36,633 nt of DNA from Bacteroidota bacterium. Lineage in GTDB: Bacteria; Bacteroidota; Bacteroidia; Chitinophagales; Chitinophagaceae. Made by a program: the position numbers and the translations under genes. The notes below the pieces were generated by a model that made no database searches, was not told the DNA's origin, and saw only the letters and a list, made by a program, of their open reading frames with translations. This document shows positions 1 through 8,600 of the stretch, in pieces. The stretch's first letter is position 1, and each line of letters starts with the position of its first letter. The stretch covers positions 1 through 36,633 of the forward strand of contig CANHUW010000001.1 of NCBI GenBank assembly GCA_947463975.1, written 5' to 3'.

Positions 1-1
1 A

Positions 2-619
2 ATTGCCTACGGTGCCACTATTAGGCATTCCAAAAACCCTACACTTATTCACCAATTTGGCTTAATCCCCAATGAATACTTTTTAATTATGGGAAGACTT
101 ATCCCTGATAATAATTCAGATTTATTACTTGAAGGCTTTAAATTGGCCAATTCCAATAAAAAGCTGGTAATTGTAGGTGACGTACCTTACCAGGACGCTT
201 ATGCACAAAGCATGAAAGCCAAAGCTAGCGATCAAATATTATTTTTAGGTTATATAACTGATAGTGAGGTACTTGCCGAGCTCTACCATCAGTCTTATGC
301 CTACCTCCATGGCCACGAATATGGTGGCACCAACCCTACCATGCTTAAAGCCATGGCTTATGGCTCCGCAATACTCGCTTTAGATACGGTTTTTAATAGA
401 GAAATGCTTGAAAATGGTGAATTTGGGTGGTTTTTTCAAAAAACCTCTGACTCTGTTGCCTTATATTTGCAACAAGCAGAAAATAACCCCCAATCTGTAG
501 AAACACTAAAAGCAAAAGCCCGTAACGGCATTACTCAAAAGTACAATTGGGATGAAGTTACCAAGGCATATGTAACCGTTTTTAAAGCATTGATTTGTAA
601 TGACAAAAGCTGCAAATAA
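2..619 (+). CDS. DUF1972/GT4-type glycosyltransferase, 5'-truncated by window edge
   Basis: This is the C-terminal ~205 residues of a glycosyltransferase whose frame is open to the first bases of the window, so the gene starts upstream. It has the GT-B C-terminal pattern of GT4 enzymes: a GRL(I/V)P(D/E)NN segment, a VVGDVPY-like strand, and then HGHEYGGTNPTMLKAMAYG, the donor-nucleotide site with its conserved E. That combination is typical of the Bacteroidota DUF1972 (rhamnosyltransferase-like) group. It should transfer a sugar from a nucleotide donor to an undecaprenyl-linked acceptor on the cytoplasmic side. The stop overlaps the next gene by 20 bases, so the two are translationally coupled. 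The sugar specificity cannot be read from the sequence. Confidence 0.85.
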   Translation: MAYGATIRHSKNPTLIHQFGLIPNEYFLIMGRLIPDNNSDLLLEGFKLANSNKKLVIVGDVPYQDAYAQSMKAKASDQILFLGYITDSEVLAELYHQSYAYLHGHEYGGTNPTMLKAMAYGSAILALDTVFNREMLENGEFGWFFQKTSDSVALYLQQAENNPQSVETLKAKARNGITQKYNWDEVTKAYVTVFKALICNDKSCK

Positions 620-2003
620 GTATACTCTTTTAAAATACATCATAGACGCTCCGGTAGTTTTAGGGTCTTTTTTTGTTTCACTTTGGCTACTAGACCTACA
701 CCGTGGTTTTTTTTATAGCATTGGGCTTGTTTTATTTGCACTACTTGCTGTAATCATTTGGTATGTGGCCGGTTCTTTTTCTAGGCTATACGCTGAGCGT
801 AGATCCAATAAATTTTCGGAAGAAATTGTTTTTATTCTCTACTCCCTTATTTTATTTGGCATTTTAATTACCTCTAGTGCTTTTTTTTTAAGAGACTACC
901 TCGCGTTTAGCGGACTCTTTTTTATTACTTTCTTAAGCGTACTATTTGTTACCGAATCGGTGGCTAAATATATTATCAGAAAATTATTGCACGCTGCTAT
1001 TTTTCAGGGCGACTTTTTTGAAAATGTATTAATTGTAGGTGTTACGCCAAGCGCCATGGAACTCTACGAAACCATTAACCGCTATTATTATTACGGTTAT
1101 AAATGCTATGGCTTTATAGACAACGAAGCCACCAAGCTTAATGGCAGTAAATACCTGGGTAAATTAGACGCACTTGAGTCTATCTTAAAAGAAGGTAGCA
1201 TCGACGAAGTAATGATTACGCTGCCTGCTAATGAGGCGTTACAAATAAAATCATGTTTGGCCCTTTGCGATATGTACAAAACAAAGGCAAGAATTGTGCC
1301 TGATTTACAACAGTACGTAGACGCTAGTGTGCAGGTCAATAATATTGGACTTTTACCAGTTATTAATATTAGAGCGCTCCCACTGGACAAGCCAGAAAAT
1401 AAATTATTAAAGCGCAGTTTTGATATTGTTTTTTCGTTACTATTTTTTTTACTACTTGGTTGGTGGCTCTTACCTATAATTTCTTTATTAATTAAATTAA
1501 GTTCGAGAGGGCCTTCTATTTTTAGACAAGAAAGATGGGGCATTAACAACGAAAAAATTACTTGCTACAAATTTAGAACCATGGTATGTTCCTCTAACGA
1601 TATTGATGAGGAAGGTAACTATAACCAGGCTACTAAAAACGATCCGCGCATTACTGCCATTGGTGCATTTATGCGTAAAACCAATATGGATGAACTGCCT
1701 CAGTTTTGGAATGTTTTAAAAGGCGATATGAGTGTGGTTGGACCCCGCCCGCACCCTACGCCACTCAATATGGCATCTATGCATACCATCGACAATTATA
1801 TGCTACGTCATATTGTTACGCCAGGTATTACGGGATGGGCTCAGGTAAATGGTTGCAGGGGCGAAACCAAAGCGCCTGGCTCTATGCAAAAACGCGTTAA
1901 TTTTGATTTATACTATATACACCGCTGGACATTTTGGTTAGACTGTCAAATTATTTTACAAACCATTATTAATTTAATGAGAGGCGATCAAAACGCTTAT
2001 TAA
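600..2003 (+). CDS. Polyprenyl glycosylphosphotransferase (WcaJ/WbaP-like initiating transferase)
   Basis: A 467-residue initiating enzyme that moves a sugar-1-phosphate from a UDP-sugar to undecaprenyl phosphate at the inner membrane. The N-terminus has about four hydrophobic segments (residues ~10-130), followed by a Rossmann-like CoA-binding domain (~140-240) and a further membrane helix (~275-297). The C-terminal bacterial sugar transferase domain contains the KFRTM motif, DELPQFWNVLKGDMSVVGPRPHP (~363-386) and an ITGWAQVNG segment. Length and order match WcaJ/WbaP-type undecaprenyl-phosphate hexose transferases. It overlaps the upstream glycosyltransferase and is followed after 5 bases by a Wzi gene. 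It is distinct from the short initiating transferase at 17229, so two glycan systems probably meet here. Glucose-1-P is the commonest substrate in this family, but that is not proven here. Confidence 0.93.
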   Translation: MTKAANKYTLLKYIIDAPVVLGSFFVSLWLLDLHRGFFYSIGLVLFALLAVIIWYVAGSFSRLYAERRSNKFSEEIVFILYSLILFGILITSSAFFLRDYLAFSGLFFITFLSVLFVTESVAKYIIRKLLHAAIFQGDFFENVLIVGVTPSAMELYETINRYYYYGYKCYGFIDNEATKLNGSKYLGKLDALESILKEGSIDEVMITLPANEALQIKSCLALCDMYKTKARIVPDLQQYVDASVQVNNIGLLPVINIRALPLDKPENKLLKRSFDIVFSLLFFLLLGWWLLPIISLLIKLSSRGPSIFRQERWGINNEKITCYKFRTMVCSSNDIDEEGNYNQATKNDPRITAIGAFMRKTNMDELPQFWNVLKGDMSVVGPRPHPTPLNMASMHTIDNYMLRHIVTPGITGWAQVNGCRGETKAPGSMQKRVNFDLYYIHRWTFWLDCQIILQTIINLMRGDQNAY

Positions 2004-2008
2004 CAATC

Positions 2009-3616
2009 ATGAAAAATAAACTTCTACTATTAAGCCTACTTATTGCCAGCTATAGTTTACAACTTGGTGCACAAGAGGTATATGAAAACCATAGGTCGGA
2101 AGTATATAATTATATTGGGCGTATGGCGCAAAAGGGACTTTTAGATTTTGAAGATCATATTAGACCTTTAAGCAAAACCTATTTAGCCGCTTGCTTAGAT
2201 ACCATCGCCTTAAAAAGTAGTAAGCTAACCGTTACCGAAAAAAAAGAACTTGCTTTTTACCAACAAGAATTTAATGCCGTTACAGAAAAAAACATAAATC
2301 CTATCCCTACCTATTTTGCAAAAGATAAAGTAGGTAGATGGCGTAGTTTTTATACTGCTAATAAAAACACCAAATTATTTATTGACCCTGTTATTAGAGG
2401 TGCGGTAACCATGGGTGAAAATATCAATTACCAAACAAAAAGTACGGGTGTTCATTTTTGGGGAACGGCGGGTAAACGTGTTGGCTTCCAGTTTTTCTTT
2501 AACGATGTAAATGAGGAGGGCAAGGGCTTTGACACCACTAGGCAGGGCGTTCCGGGCACGGGTATGATTAGAAAAGATACTTCTGTATTTAAAAGTCAAA
2601 ACTTTTCAGAATTTAGAGGCAGTATTAATTACGCCTTTAAAAATGGTAGCATTGCTTTTGGGCAAGATCATTTACTTTATGGATATGGTGAAAACGGCCG
2701 TGTTGTGTTATCTGATAAAGCGCCCAACTTTCCATTTTTACGTTTTGATTATAGCCCATTTAGCTGGTTACGGTTTAACAATACACATGCCTGGTTAAAT
2801 TCAAAAATTGTTGATAGTGCACGCACGTATGGAACAGATAACTCACTTTTTGGTGGCGAGCGTCAAATATTTGTTCCTAAGTTTTTTTCGACGCATAGTG
2901 TTTTAATTAAAGCCATGAAGGGGCTTGATGTTAGTTTTGGAGAATCTGTTATTTATAGTGATAGACTAGATGTAGGCTATTTAATTCCTGTGATGTTTTA
3001 TAAAGTGTATGATAATATTGCTAACAATTCTCATATACAAGCGGGCTCAAACGCGCAACTATTTTTAAATGTTAGTAGCAGAAACCAACTTAAAAATACA
3101 CACTTGTATACCAGTGTTTTTATCGATGAAATTAGAATGAGTACTGTTTTTGTAAGAGCAAAAAGTAGAAATCAACTTGGTTACACCGTGGGCGGGTCTG
3201 TTACCGATATTGGTGTACCCTATTTAACTTTTAATGCCGAGTACACTAGAATTAATCCGTTTGTTTACAACAATTTAATTCCAGCACAAACCTATACCAG
3301 CCATGGGTTTTTTATAGGCGATTGGATGGGTAATAACGCCGACAGACTTTTACTCTCCTTCAAATACACCCCTATTCCAAGGCTTAAATGTTTGGTGCGC
3401 TATCAGTCCATCAGAAAAGGCGAAGAAGGCACTATTGTGGATCAGTACCTACAACAGCCTCAACCATTATTATTTGAAGGAAGTTATACCTCCAGAAATG
3501 AAATTTATATTAATGCCCACTACGAGCTACTTAATGGCCTGACTTTCAATGGTTGGTACAGTAACTGGAACACCACTGGTGGCAGCTGGTCGCTAGGTGT
3601 AAGCTATGGCCTTTAG
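2009..3616 (+). CDS. Capsule assembly Wzi family outer-membrane protein (copy 1)
   Basis: A 535-residue secreted beta-rich protein. It begins with a clear signal peptide (positive MKNK, hydrophobic stretch, cleavage near LGAQ at ~22). The body is rich in alternating aromatic/polar strands and ends in an aromatic strand, as expected for an outer-membrane barrel. Motifs such as SIAFGQDHLLYGYGENG and FLRFDYSPFSWLRF are typical of the Wzi-like capsule assembly family. Known Wzi proteins bind exported polysaccharide at the cell surface. The gene lies 5 bases after the initiating transferase and just before wza and wzz, in one plus-strand operon. Two further Wzi paralogues lie at 7017 and 8601 on the other strand. 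Confidence 0.88.
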   Translation: MKNKLLLLSLLIASYSLQLGAQEVYENHRSEVYNYIGRMAQKGLLDFEDHIRPLSKTYLAACLDTIALKSSKLTVTEKKELAFYQQEFNAVTEKNINPIPTYFAKDKVGRWRSFYTANKNTKLFIDPVIRGAVTMGENINYQTKSTGVHFWGTAGKRVGFQFFFNDVNEEGKGFDTTRQGVPGTGMIRKDTSVFKSQNFSEFRGSINYAFKNGSIAFGQDHLLYGYGENGRVVLSDKAPNFPFLRFDYSPFSWLRFNNTHAWLNSKIVDSARTYGTDNSLFGGERQIFVPKFFSTHSVLIKAMKGLDVSFGESVIYSDRLDVGYLIPVMFYKVYDNIANNSHIQAGSNAQLFLNVSSRNQLKNTHLYTSVFIDEIRMSTVFVRAKSRNQLGYTVGGSVTDIGVPYLTFNAEYTRINPFVYNNLIPAQTYTSHGFFIGDWMGNNADRLLLSFKYTPIPRLKCLVRYQSIRKGEEGTIVDQYLQQPQPLLFEGSYTSRNEIYINAHYELLNGLTFNGWYSNWNTTGGSWSLGVSYGL

Positions 3617-3646
3617 CCGTATATTTGTGATATTTTAAATTTGAAG

Positions 3647-5965
3647 ATGAACCAATTTACCATACGCCCTATTTTGCAATTTGGCATTACCGCCTTTTTA
3701 GTTGCTGTACTTGGCTTAAGTGCAGGGGCACAAACCAACCACACCGGCTTACCTAATTTAAAATTAGATAAGATGTCGGATCAACAAATCATGCAATTAT
3801 GGCAGCAAGGCCAGTCTAGTGGACTATCCCAGTCGGAAGGTATTAGCCAATTGGTTCGCATGGGACTTGATCCTAAAGATGTGGGTGGATTTAAAAAAAG
3901 ACTATTAAAAATTCAGGGGATTGCTAAATCAACCAACAGCGGCGCTAAAAATTTTATACAAGACTCTACAAGTTTTATGCAGGACAGTACTTGGGTAGAA
4001 GAAATTCCAAGGCTTAAAAAAAGAAGTAGATATTATGGGTTCGATTATTTTAGTAACCCCAACCCAATTTTGCAACCCGATGTAAAAGTTGCCACGCCAC
4101 AAAATTATGTGGTAGGCCCTGGCGATGGTTTATCTATTAGTATTACGGGTGCTAATGTTAAAGAAATGAATGCCTCTATTAGCCCCGAAGGTAAAATACT
4201 ACTTGAGTATGCAGGCTATGCATCAATTAGTGGTTTAACGCTTGAAGATGCCACCAAAAAAATAAAAAACACTTTAGCACGCATTTATCCGGCACTTAAT
4301 AGTGGCGCGAGTAAATTATATGTAACACTCAGCAATATTAGATCTATCAGAATTACTGTTACAGGCGAGGCTGAGTTTCCGGGCGACTATGTATTAACGG
4401 CGCAGGCAGGATTTTTTAATGTATTGTACTTGTCTAATGGGCCTACCGTAAATGGATCATTACGTAAAATTGATTTAATACGTAACAATAAAATTATTGA
4501 TAGTATCGATTTTTACGGCTTTTTACAAAAGGGCTTACTTGATAAAAACATAAGACTACAAGATCAAGACGTAATTAGATTTAGACCTGTATCCAAACGT
4601 ATTGTATTTAGTGGCGAAGTGGTAAGGCCTGGTATTTATGAATTACTAGATAACGAAACTTTAGCAACTGCTTTTAACTATGCTGGCGGCTTTAACCCCG
4701 CTGCCATTAAAGATGTGGCCAAGCTAGCACGTTACGACGTAAGAAACATGACCTTAAAAGATGTGGCCGCCAACGATTTTGAAACTATTTTACCAAAAAA
4801 TGGAGATTCTGTTTTTGTAGATAAAATTTTAGACGTTTACAACAACAGGGTGGTATTAGAAGGCGCTGTTTACAGGCCTGGTAGTTACGAGCTTACCAGT
4901 AATTTAAGCGTTGCAGCACTACTTAAAAAAGCAGACGGTGTAATAGAAAATGCTTTTTTAAACAGAGGTACCATTAAAAGAAATATTCCTGGTACCGAGC
5001 CTACTCTATTATCGTTTGATGTACAAAAAATAGTAAATGGAAGCATATCTGATATTGCACTTTACAAAAACGATACCATTACCATTGCTAGTACCGATGG
5101 TATTCAAAATAAATTAACGGTAACCCTTGCTGGTTCTGTTAAAAACCCGGGTACCTACCCGTTTCGTAGGGGCATGCAATTAGAAGATGTATTACTAATG
5201 GCTAATGGTTTTACCAACGAAGCGGCTAATCATAAGGTTGAAATTTCACGCCTTAGTAAAAACAGGGCCGATACCCTTACCAACCAACTCATGCAAATTT
5301 TGGTGGTAGCGGTAGACTCTAATTTAAACACCACGGGCACCGGTCATCCGCTAGAGCCACTTGATTATATTTTTGTGCCCAAATTACTCAATTACCAAAA
5401 CCTAGGATCTGTAAAATTAGGGGGTGAGGTATTATACGCTGGCGTGTATGCCCTTGAAAAAAGAAATGAAACCTTACAAGAGCTGCTACAAAAAGCAGGC
5501 GGTGTGTCGCCGTATTCATCCATTAAAGATGTACAAGTATTTAGAAACGGCCTGCGCGTAGGAACGCCATCAGAAAGTAAAGATGGTATCCCCTCATTTT
5601 TATTACGCCCTTCAGATAGTATTTTTATTCCACGCCAAGAACCTTTTGTAGAAGTTAAAGGTGAAGTGTTTAATCCACAAATATTAAGCTATCACTCTAC
5701 TAGCTTTAGAGACTATATTTCTATGGCGGGTGGCATAACAGATAAGGGTAATTTAAAAAAGGCCTATGTAGAATATCCGAGTGGCATTAGTAAAAAAATA
5801 AATCACTTCTTATTTTTTAGAAGCTATCCAAAAATAGTTCCGGGCTCTAAAATTATTGTTCCTGCAAAAACAGATACGGGTAAAAAAGGACTTTCTATTA
5901 TTGAGTTGTCTGCTATTACCGGATCTTTATCTGCTATCATTAGTTTAATAAGCGTACTTCGTTAA
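3647..5965 (+). CDS. Wza-like polysaccharide export protein with multiple SLBB domains
   Basis: An outer-membrane/periplasmic exporter of ~772 residues. I chose ATG at 3647; an in-frame TTG two codons upstream is the alternative. A signal peptide ends near SAGAQ (~29). There is no lipobox cysteine, unlike E. coli Wza. The polysaccharide-export (Poly_export) domain starts at YVVGPGDGLSISITG (~155) and is followed by several SLBB repeats marked by recurring G-x-V-x-x-P-G-x-Y segments (for example GEVVRPGIYEL, GAVYRPGSYEL, GSVKNPGTYPF). The C-terminus ends in a hydrophobic helix. The long multi-SLBB form is usual in Bacteroidota. It pairs with the Wzz that starts 9 bases downstream and has a paralogue at 33631. 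Confidence 0.93.
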   Translation: MNQFTIRPILQFGITAFLVAVLGLSAGAQTNHTGLPNLKLDKMSDQQIMQLWQQGQSSGLSQSEGISQLVRMGLDPKDVGGFKKRLLKIQGIAKSTNSGAKNFIQDSTSFMQDSTWVEEIPRLKKRSRYYGFDYFSNPNPILQPDVKVATPQNYVVGPGDGLSISITGANVKEMNASISPEGKILLEYAGYASISGLTLEDATKKIKNTLARIYPALNSGASKLYVTLSNIRSIRITVTGEAEFPGDYVLTAQAGFFNVLYLSNGPTVNGSLRKIDLIRNNKIIDSIDFYGFLQKGLLDKNIRLQDQDVIRFRPVSKRIVFSGEVVRPGIYELLDNETLATAFNYAGGFNPAAIKDVAKLARYDVRNMTLKDVAANDFETILPKNGDSVFVDKILDVYNNRVVLEGAVYRPGSYELTSNLSVAALLKKADGVIENAFLNRGTIKRNIPGTEPTLLSFDVQKIVNGSISDIALYKNDTITIASTDGIQNKLTVTLAGSVKNPGTYPFRRGMQLEDVLLMANGFTNEAANHKVEISRLSKNRADTLTNQLMQILVVAVDSNLNTTGTGHPLEPLDYIFVPKLLNYQNLGSVKLGGEVLYAGVYALEKRNETLQELLQKAGGVSPYSSIKDVQVFRNGLRVGTPSESKDGIPSFLLRPSDSIFIPRQEPFVEVKGEVFNPQILSYHSTSFRDYISMAGGITDKGNLKKAYVEYPSGISKKINHFLFFRSYPKIVPGSKIIVPAKTDTGKKGLSIIELSAITGSLSAIISLISVLR

Positions 5966-5974
5966 TTTATTTAT

Positions 5975-7036
5975 ATGGCATTATCAGATAAACAAGAAGA
6001 ACCTAGTTATTTTATATCCGATTTAATAGACAGCATTAAAAAGCGTGTTGCTTTTTTAATGGCGCACTGGGGTATCCTGCTTATTATGGGAACTTTTGGT
6101 GCACTACTTGGCCTAGGCTATGCTTTTATCAAAAAAGATACCTACACAGCAGCTACCACTTTTGTAGTGGAGGATAATAAAAACAGTGGCGGTGGTATTG
6201 CCTCTGCGCTTGCCGGACAGTTTGGATTAGACCTTGGGGGACTTTCGGGTGGGTCAGGTGTATTGCAAGGCGATAATGTACTCGAACTTTTAAAAAGCAA
6301 AAGTTTACTTAAAAAAGCATTACTTACTAATTACGATAGCTCCGGCACCTTATCACTTGCAGATGCGTATGCTAATGCTTACGGATTTACCAGCAAATGG
6401 GCAAGTAGCAATAAAGTAGGGCGCACCATTAATTTTAGTAGTAAAAAAGGCGTGTTTACAAGACTAGAGGATAGTTTACTCCATGTAATACTCAAACGCA
6501 TTACAGAAAAAGAATTATCCATATCCAAGCCAGATAAAAAACTCAGTTTGTTTTCGTTACAAATAACTACAAGAAACGAACAGCTTAGTCAATTACTTTG
6601 CCAGCGTTTACTTGCTGTTACTAGTAGTTTTTATATTGATACCAAAACAAAAAGAGTAAGAGGGAATGTTGAAAGGCTGCAACAAAGAGTAGACAGTATT
6701 AAAGCTGTTTTAAATAATAAAACCTATACTGCTATTAGTGCCGGAAGAGAATTACTAGATGCCAACCCCGCTTTTTCGCAGGGTAGTGAAATGCAGTTAG
6801 AAGTTACAGGGAGGGATAAAATGGTACAGGCTGCCATATTTGGGGAACTCACAAAAAATTTAGAAGCAAGTAAAACAGCGCTCTTACAAGAAACACCCAC
6901 CATACAGGTTGTAGATACCCCCGAAATGCCCCTTAAAAAAAATGAAGTAAGTTGGTTATTAGCATTACTTGCTGGTGCGTTTATTGGCAAGTTTATGACC
7001 GCGCTTTATTTATTTGTTACAGGCGGTAAGCAATAG
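5975..7036 (+). CDS. Wzz-type chain-length determinant / polysaccharide co-polymerase (copy 1)
   Basis: A 353-residue inner-membrane protein with the Wzz topology: a cytoplasmic N-terminus, TM1 at ~33-52, a large periplasmic coiled-coil-prone domain, and TM2 at ~328-347. The region before TM2 (TIQVVDTPEMPLKKNE) is the proline-containing Wzz signature. It has no C-terminal Walker-type tyrosine kinase domain, so it is not a fused BY-kinase (Wzc). It should govern polymer length together with Wzy and contact the Wza encoded just upstream. Its last 20 bases overlap the 3' end of the convergent Wzi gene, leaving no room for a separate terminator between the two operons. Paralogue at 32523. Confidence 0.9.
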   Translation: MALSDKQEEPSYFISDLIDSIKKRVAFLMAHWGILLIMGTFGALLGLGYAFIKKDTYTAATTFVVEDNKNSGGGIASALAGQFGLDLGGLSGGSGVLQGDNVLELLKSKSLLKKALLTNYDSSGTLSLADAYANAYGFTSKWASSNKVGRTINFSSKKGVFTRLEDSLLHVILKRITEKELSISKPDKKLSLFSLQITTRNEQLSQLLCQRLLAVTSSFYIDTKTKRVRGNVERLQQRVDSIKAVLNNKTYTAISAGRELLDANPAFSQGSEMQLEVTGRDKMVQAAIFGELTKNLEASKTALLQETPTIQVVDTPEMPLKKNEVSWLLALLAGAFIGKFMTALYLFVTGGKQ

Positions 7037-8597
7037 AGAGTGTGGCGCTAAAATTAAAGCGGTCGTACCCGTTTTTAAAATATCCTAGGCCTTCTAGTAT
7101 ATACCACTGGTAATTGAGTGAGCGTATAAATGCAGCTCTACCAGATACCATTAATTTTTTATAGGCATAATTACCTACTAGTGTTGTAGACACGTCTACC
7201 CAGTGCCTGGTAGGGTCCCGCGTAACAATAAATGCGTTGTAATAAAAATCGTTGTTGTGTACAAGACGCTCAAACTCTACGCCAATTTTTGTAAACCCGT
7301 TTACATAACTTATAGATCCTAACTGGCTATTGCTACCTGGGCCAATATGTGCACCGAGTATTTGACCATCATGCGTAAAACCATGCGGTACGGCTTTACT
7401 GGTGTACCAACTGTTGCCCTCAAAAGTTAAAGGTGTTGTGGGTAGTTGAAGTTGTGTAAGCTCGGCGGCTATTTCAATAAATTTTTGTTTGTGGTTAAAG
7501 GGTACTAGCTTTCTAAAGCCAGCTACAAAAGCGCGCGGGTAATTATTTTCTGTAACGATATTAAGTGGTGTTGGGGCTTTGTCGTTGCGGCCAAACTCTA
7601 TGTATACTTCGGCTCTATCCTTTGGCATTATATACCTTGCATATAACGAGCCCATGGTGGTATTTTTGTTTGCGCTGCCTGCAGTATTATACCCATACCC
7701 TACCGTTGTGGCGCCCACAAATAAACCCGGTGCAAATGACGGGTTAAAGCTAACTGTGGCAGCACGTATGTAACGGTTTTGCTCAGGCTTGGGTTTATGT
7801 AACAAAACGCCCTCATTATGCCGGTAATGATCTGGCGGTAAAATGTTTGAATTTTGCAGTGTACCAGATATTACCTGAAACTCTATGTTACCTAGTTTTG
7901 TTTTTACAGGTGCATTTGTGGTAAGTGCGGCATGCGCAAAACCCGCAGCATTGTTACTTAAAATAAGTGCATTGTAACGACCAGGACCCCACCAACGGTT
8001 TTCGGTACCGTAACTAAGGGTAAAGTTTTTGTAAGAATATTTAATGGCCGATTGGCCTGGCAACAATTTTTTGTAGGCATTAAAACCAAAATTTTCGGGA
8101 TTATCAATGGTGTTTAACCATCGATAATATGTTTTCCAAAAAACGGGGTAATGCTCGGTAGGGAAAGTTTCAAACTCCTTGTTTTGCGCTGTAATATAAC
8201 TGGGCTTAGCAAGTATTTCGAGAGCGCCGGCTTTTATATGTAGGCCACCACTAAATACCCACTGCATTCCAGCAGATGGTATCATGCCACCATCGTTAAA
8301 ACCGTGTGCAAGGTCACTATTAAACTGCGCGGTGCGCGACACAGGTAGCAAACTAATATTTAAAAAATTATTTTTAGATTTTATAATTGTTAGTGGCTTG
8401 TTTTTAAAAAGGCTATCTAGGTGTATTAGGTTTTGCGCAAAACTATTTATGAGTATGCTGTTGTTACGGTTTATTGTTCCTGTTAATTGTGATCTTCTAA
8501 TAAAATCGGATACGCCGTCTGATAGCATCGATTCTTGCTGTGCTAATAGCAAATTAACGCTCATACAAAAACTAATAAAAAGCAGGCTCTTTTTCAT
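7017..8597 (-). CDS. Capsule assembly Wzi family protein (copy 2)
   Basis: A 526-residue protein with a signal peptide (MKKSLLFISF..., cleavage near LLAQ at ~20) and a beta-barrel-like body. It carries the Wzi-family features seen in its neighbour: an FNSDLAHGFNDGGMIPSAG segment, a KNFTLSYGTENRWWGPG strand and a LSNNAAGFAHA segment. It is probably an outer-membrane protein that helps tether or organise exported polysaccharide. The ATG follows the stop of the next Wzi gene by 3 bases, so the pair is co-transcribed. It seems to be the last gene of the long minus-strand unit. Its 3' end overlaps the convergent wzz by 20 bases. Confidence 0.87.
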   Translation of the reverse strand: MKKSLLFISFCMSVNLLLAQQESMLSDGVSDFIRRSQLTGTINRNNSILINSFAQNLIHLDSLFKNKPLTIIKSKNNFLNISLLPVSRTAQFNSDLAHGFNDGGMIPSAGMQWVFSGGLHIKAGALEILAKPSYITAQNKEFETFPTEHYPVFWKTYYRWLNTIDNPENFGFNAYKKLLPGQSAIKYSYKNFTLSYGTENRWWGPGRYNALILSNNAAGFAHAALTTNAPVKTKLGNIEFQVISGTLQNSNILPPDHYRHNEGVLLHKPKPEQNRYIRAATVSFNPSFAPGLFVGATTVGYGYNTAGSANKNTTMGSLYARYIMPKDRAEVYIEFGRNDKAPTPLNIVTENNYPRAFVAGFRKLVPFNHKQKFIEIAAELTQLQLPTTPLTFEGNSWYTSKAVPHGFTHDGQILGAHIGPGSNSQLGSISYVNGFTKIGVEFERLVHNNDFYYNAFIVTRDPTRHWVDVSTTLVGNYAYKKLMVSGRAAFIRSLNYQWYILEGLGYFKNGYDRFNFSATLSIAYRL

Positions 8598-8600
8598 CTA

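Noticed and set aside
1106..1549. 147-codon minus-strand frame inside the initiating transferase
   Set aside because: It lies antisense to a well-supported gene and shows no family features.
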